Source: Bacteroidales bacterium
GTDB lineage: Bacteria; Bacteroidota; Bacteroidia; Bacteroidales; JAADJA01
Reading direction: 5' to 3'
Length of the DNA: 8,642 nt
Assembly (NCBI GenBank): GCA_021106665.1
Contig: JAIOTR010000324.1
Location: forward strand, 1-8,642
Below, piece after piece: positions 6,351 through 8,642 of this stretch. The notes under the pieces were generated by a model. The model was not told where the DNA came from and ran no database searches. It saw nothing but the letters and a program-made list of their open reading frames with translations. How positions within the stretch are numbered: the first letter of the stretch is position 1; every line of letters begins with the position of its first letter. The translations under genes were made by a program, and so were the position numbers.

Positions 6351-7526
6351 TCACAACACACACCTCACTCCACCCCTATCCATTTCAGCCACACATATAT
6401 TGCATTGGTTACATTCAGACTTATCAACGCTTCCTTCCTTGATCTTTAAAATAAAATCCGGATCATGGATCAGTGCCCTGCCCAGGGCTATCATATCAAA
6501 CTTTTCTTTCATGATCTCTTCTATTCCTTGTCTTGAAACCACACCCCCGACATACACCAGCGGCATTTTAACAGCTTTTCTAACCTTTAAAGCCAGCGGT
6601 ATAAAAAAGTTTTCGCTGAAATCATACTTACGGATAATAAACCTGCCAAAAGAAGCAATGGCAATTTTCTGTAGCCAGTTCTTTTCCACTTTTGTCATAT
6701 CCCATATAGGAATATCACCCCGCATGAGGTAAAAGGGAGTTTTGCTTGTATAACCGCCGCTTAAGATTAAGGCATCAACACCTGCCTGTTCCAGAGCTTT
6801 TGCCACTTCGATGGAATCAGCTATTGTGAATCCTCCCTTAAATCCATCTGATAAATTCATTTTCACCAGAATTGGAAATTCTTCACCTACCGCTTGCCTG
6901 GTTTCAGCAATAACTTCGAGAGGAAGGCGCATCCTGTTCTCAAGGGAGCCTCCATATTTATCTTTTCTCTTGTTAATTCGAGGTGTTAAAAACTGGCTCA
7001 ATAAATATCCATGTCCCATATGGATCTCAACGGCATCAAATCCGACCTTTAGTGAGAATTCTGCTGCATTTGCAAAATCACGGGCAGTTTGTTTGATTTC
7101 TTCAAGAGTCATGGCTCTTGAAAAAGCCAGCCCGCTCATGATCCCATAAGTATTTAATACCCTGGATGGTCCCATAGGTTTTTTACCCTTGATATTTTTA
7201 TTTCGAGAAAAGAATCCACAATGGGTTAGTTGGATGGAAACCTTTCCACTTGCCTTATGAACAGCATCGGTAAGTTCTTTTAAAGGTTCAGCTATTCTTG
7301 GGTGGAGATACATCTGATGCTCATGTGTACGGCCATCCGGGTTTACTGCTCCGTATGCCACTGTGGTCATGGCAATACCTCCTGCTACTGTTCGTGAATG
7401 AAAATCAATCAGTTGTTGTGTTGGCCTGCCGTTATCACACATGCCTTCATAGGTGGCCGTCTTAATAAACCGGTTTTTTAAAACCAGCGACCGCAATTTA
7501 AAAGAGGTGTATTCCTTAGAAATCAT
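6351..7526 (-). CDS. NADH:flavin oxidoreductase, old yellow enzyme / FadH-like, with C-terminal cysteine cluster
   Basis: A 391-residue cytoplasmic TIM-barrel flavoenzyme of the old yellow enzyme family, expected to bind FMN and reduce activated C=C bonds with NAD(P)H. Visible family signatures: QLTHCG (99-104), the block HMGHGYLLSQFLTPRIN (169-185) followed by RKDKYGGSLENR (187-198), K222 in VKMN, YVGGV (325-329) and ALGRALIHDPDF (347-358). The C terminus has C372, C375, C378 and C389 (CNQCNIC, then C after ten residues). It resembles the 4Fe-4S site of the 2,4-dienoyl-CoA reductase subfamily, whose pattern is roughly CxxCxxxC-x11-C. The protein ends two residues after the last Cys, so the FAD/NAD(P) domain of full-length FadH is absent. 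Tyr174 corresponds to the FadH catalytic Tyr, but the FadH WHE histidine is replaced by a YTSKTPFY segment. Residues about 262-310 form an insert-like region before the last barrel strands. Substrate unknown. It converges with the dodecin gene. Confidence 0.88.
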   Translation of the reverse strand: MISKEYTSFKLRSLVLKNRFIKTATYEGMCDNGRPTQQLIDFHSRTVAGGIAMTTVAYGAVNPDGRTHEHQMYLHPRIAEPLKELTDAVHKASGKVSIQLTHCGFFSRNKNIKGKKPMGPSRVLNTYGIMSGLAFSRAMTLEEIKQTARDFANAAEFSLKVGFDAVEIHMGHGYLLSQFLTPRINKRKDKYGGSLENRMRLPLEVIAETRQAVGEEFPILVKMNLSDGFKGGFTIADSIEVAKALEQAGVDALILSGGYTSKTPFYLMRGDIPIWDMTKVEKNWLQKIAIASFGRFIIRKYDFSENFFIPLALKVRKAVKMPLVYVGGVVSRQGIEEIMKEKFDMIALGRALIHDPDFILKIKEGSVDKSECNQCNICVAEMDRGGVRCVL

Positions 7527-7646
7527 AGTATATAATATAAACTGACATTAAAATAATTCTTCATGGTAATAAACATCAAATGGGGGTAAGATCATATAGA
7601 ATCTTATGTTTTTCATAGAGGTTTATCTTTATGGTTATCCCTGTTT

Positions 7647-7670
7647 CAGGTTGGGGAGAACACCAACTTG
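7647..7670. repeat. Small hairpin between the T9SS cargo gene and the oxidoreductase gene
   Basis: CAGGTTGG (7647-7654) pairs with CCAACTTG (7663-7670) over 8 bp with one G-U pair and an 8-base loop. It starts 23 bases past the stop of the minus-strand gene ending at 7693. No T run follows on the minus strand, so it may be a weak or factor-dependent terminator, or a 3'-end stabilising stem. No clear promoter for the oxidoreductase was found between it and 7527. Confidence 0.4.
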
Positions 7671-7692
7671 AGAGAAAAGGATTTTTATCTTT

Positions 7693-8424
7693 CTAAAGAA
7701 TTATGATTTTTTCAATACTAGTAAACTCTTTAGATTTTATTCTTAAGAAATATATTCCTTTTTGTAAATCTGATATATTTATTTGTTCAATTTCATGTTT
7801 GAAATTTATTTTCTTTTTGACCTGACCTGTTGAACTAATAACTTCCATATCTAAATAAGATTGGTTTTCATTGCTGATTTGAATATTAAGAATATGTTTA
7901 GCTGGATTAGGAAAAATATCCACTTCAATTATATCTGCTTTTTGAAAGTAGGGAGTAATGCTTAAAGTAGTATCCTTTTTAAAATAATGCCAAAAACAGT
8001 CAACACAATATTCAAATAATATAAGAGAGTCTTGGATGAAATTAACGTCATAAATAAATTGATCCGTAATATTTAACAAATCTTCATATATTCTATAGAA
8101 GTAAATTATAGTATCTGGATATACTATTGAATCTTTTCTAATTTTCGTTTTTCCAAACCTTATTATTGTATCATTGATAAATGAGTGATATTTAAGACTA
8201 TCAGAATTTAAACCAGAAGTATCATATTCAAAAAGTAATGAACGGTCATAGCCAACAATTTCTGGAGTTATAGTTATCCCTCCGATTCCACCATAAGAAT
8301 ACTCCCATGTCCATTTTCCAAGTAATAATTCAGTAATTGAATCTTTCTCAAAAAAATTATTTTGAGAAAATAATAACATTGGAAATAGTAGAATAAATAA
8401 AGTACCGGATATTTTAAATTTCAT
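7693..8424 (-). CDS. Small secreted protein with lipocalin-like body and T9SS type A sorting domain
   Basis: A 243-residue exported protein. A signal peptide covers about residues 1-20 (MKFKISG, hydrophobic core, LLFS-Q). The C-terminal 75 residues (about 168-243) are a T9SS type A sorting domain: VDIFPNPAKHILNI (168-181), VISSTGQVKKK (195-205), INISDLQKGIYFLRI (215-229) and an Ile-rich last strand ending at residue 243. T9SS cargo crosses the outer membrane through this domain, which is usually cleaved so that the protein is released or attached to the surface. The body (21-160) starts GKWTWEYSYGGIGGITITPE (36-55), similar to small lipocalin-like or lipid-binding domains that follow the same layout in Bacteroidota secreted proteins. 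A CVDC pair sits at 140-143. The function of the body is unknown. The gene is strongly A+T-rich. It has a good promoter upstream and is divergent from the DUF3109 gene. Confidence 0.87.
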   Translation of the reverse strand: MKFKISGTLFILLFPMLLFSQNNFFEKDSITELLLGKWTWEYSYGGIGGITITPEIVGYDRSLLFEYDTSGLNSDSLKYHSFINDTIIRFGKTKIRKDSIVYPDTIIYFYRIYEDLLNITDQFIYDVNFIQDSLILFEYCVDCFWHYFKKDTTLSITPYFQKADIIEVDIFPNPAKHILNIQISNENQSYLDMEVISSTGQVKKKINFKHEIEQINISDLQKGIYFLRIKSKEFTSIEKIIIL

Positions 8425-8472
8425 TCTTCTACGAATTATTAAAGAAAAACCTCAAATTAGTATTATCTCGTA

Positions 8473-8502
8473 CAAATGTACAAATTATCAAACTTTCGTC
8501 AA
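8473..8502 (-). promoter_or_regulatory. Promoter of the T9SS cargo gene
   Basis: On the minus strand a TTG -33 element (8502-8500, within TTTTGAC) is followed after 19 bases by TACATTTG (8480-8473), an exact TAnnTTTG. Transcription would start near 8467, giving a leader of about 43 bases without a Shine-Dalgarno. Confidence 0.75.
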
Positions 8503-8523
8503 AATCCATTAAACAGTAAATTA

Positions 8524-8531
8524 TATCTTTG
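8524..8531 (+). promoter_or_regulatory. -7 element of the DUF3109 gene, next to its start codon
   Basis: TATCTTTG (8524-8531) is an exact TAnnTTTG and identical to the dodecin -7 element. It ends only six bases before the ATG at 8538, so transcription should begin at or just before the start codon. No TTG lies 17-23 bases upstream, so the -33 element is absent or degenerate. Confidence 0.55.
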
Positions 8532-8537
8532 TCCAAA

Positions 8538-8642
8538 ATGATCGTAATCGACAATATCATCGTTTCGGAAGAAATCCGTGACATCCGATTTTGCTGCAAT
8601 CTGGAAGCCTGCCTTGGTATATGTTGCATTGAAGGGGATGCC
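8538..8642 (+). CDS. DUF3109 family protein (YkgJ-like cysteine cluster), 5' end only
   Basis: The ATG at 8538 opens a frame that runs to the window edge: 35 codons. The start MIVIDNIIVSEE followed by FCCNLEACLGICCIEGDA (18-35) matches the N terminus of DUF3109 proteins, whose consensus there is close to F-x-C-D-L-x-x-C-x-G-x-C-C-x-x-G-D-x-G. Cysteines at 19, 20, 25, 29 and 30 fit the CX4CX3CC metal-binding pattern of the related YkgJ zinc/iron-chelating family. The usual Asp after the second Cys is Asn here. The biochemical role of the family is unknown. An in-frame TAA at 8517 and no other ATG in between leave 8538 as the natural start (a TTG at 8529 is the only alternative, and it lies inside the -7 element). 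There is no Shine-Dalgarno. The gene is divergent from the T9SS cargo gene, 113 bases apart. Confidence 0.85.
   Translation, partial: MIVIDNIIVSEEIRDIRFCCNLEACLGICCIEGDA

Noticed and set aside
6400..7149. Two plus-strand open frames of about 110 codons opposite the oxidoreductase gene
   Set aside because: They are antisense shadows of a clear family protein, with no start signals and no recognisable motifs.
7587..7613. Hairpin TAAGAT/ATCTTA followed by TGTTTTT on the plus strand, like a terminator
   Set aside because: There is no plus-strand gene upstream for it to end, the stem is only six A/T-rich pairs, and no T run follows on the minus strand.

Overview
The window looks like a chromosomal segment of a member of the phylum Bacteroidota. 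Three things point that way. One protein ends in a type IX secretion (T9SS) type A sorting domain. Several start regions carry the phylum's TAnnTTTG -7 promoter element, two of them with a TTG -33 element at the right distance. The DNA is A+T-rich, with leaders that mostly lack a Shine-Dalgarno sequence. I see no tRNA, rRNA, CRISPR array, transposase or phage gene.

Layout from left to right. (1) 1-1972, minus: the N-terminal two thirds of a large secreted BNR/Asp-box (sortilin/VPS10-like) beta-propeller protein, cut by the left edge. (2) 2072-3319, minus: a COG2509-like FAD-dependent dehydrogenase. (3) 3320-3662: a non-coding gap with a candidate terminator for the next gene. (4) 3663-5758, minus: a two-gene module, joined by a 4-base ATGA overlap, of a polytopic VanZ-like protein with a C-terminal Mth938-like domain and a membrane-anchored TPR protein. 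(5) 5759-6064: a non-coding gap with an imperfect inverted repeat and promoters for both flanking genes. (6) 6065-6277, plus: a dodecin with a complete promoter, strong ribosome binding site and terminator. (7) 6351-7526, minus: an old-yellow-enzyme/FadH-type flavin oxidoreductase with a C-terminal cysteine cluster. (8) 7693-8424, minus: a small secreted T9SS cargo protein with a lipocalin-like body. (9) 8538-8642, plus: the first 35 codons of a DUF3109 (YkgJ-like cysteine cluster) gene, probably read from a leaderless or almost leaderless mRNA.

How the genes fit together. Only genes 3663-4553 and 4550-5758 are clearly one operon. The others look like separate transcription units of core-type genes. 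The two cytoplasmic flavoenzymes and the dodecin share a flavin theme, but nothing links them in one pathway. The two minus-strand end genes are exported proteins. The VanZ/TPR pair and the T9SS cargo gene are visibly more A+T-rich than the two enzyme genes and the propeller gene, so they may be accessory.

The most unusual item is the fusion of a VanZ-like membrane domain to an Mth938-like soluble domain, translationally coupled to a TPR protein. It is the best candidate here for something undescribed. Its function cannot be read from the sequence.
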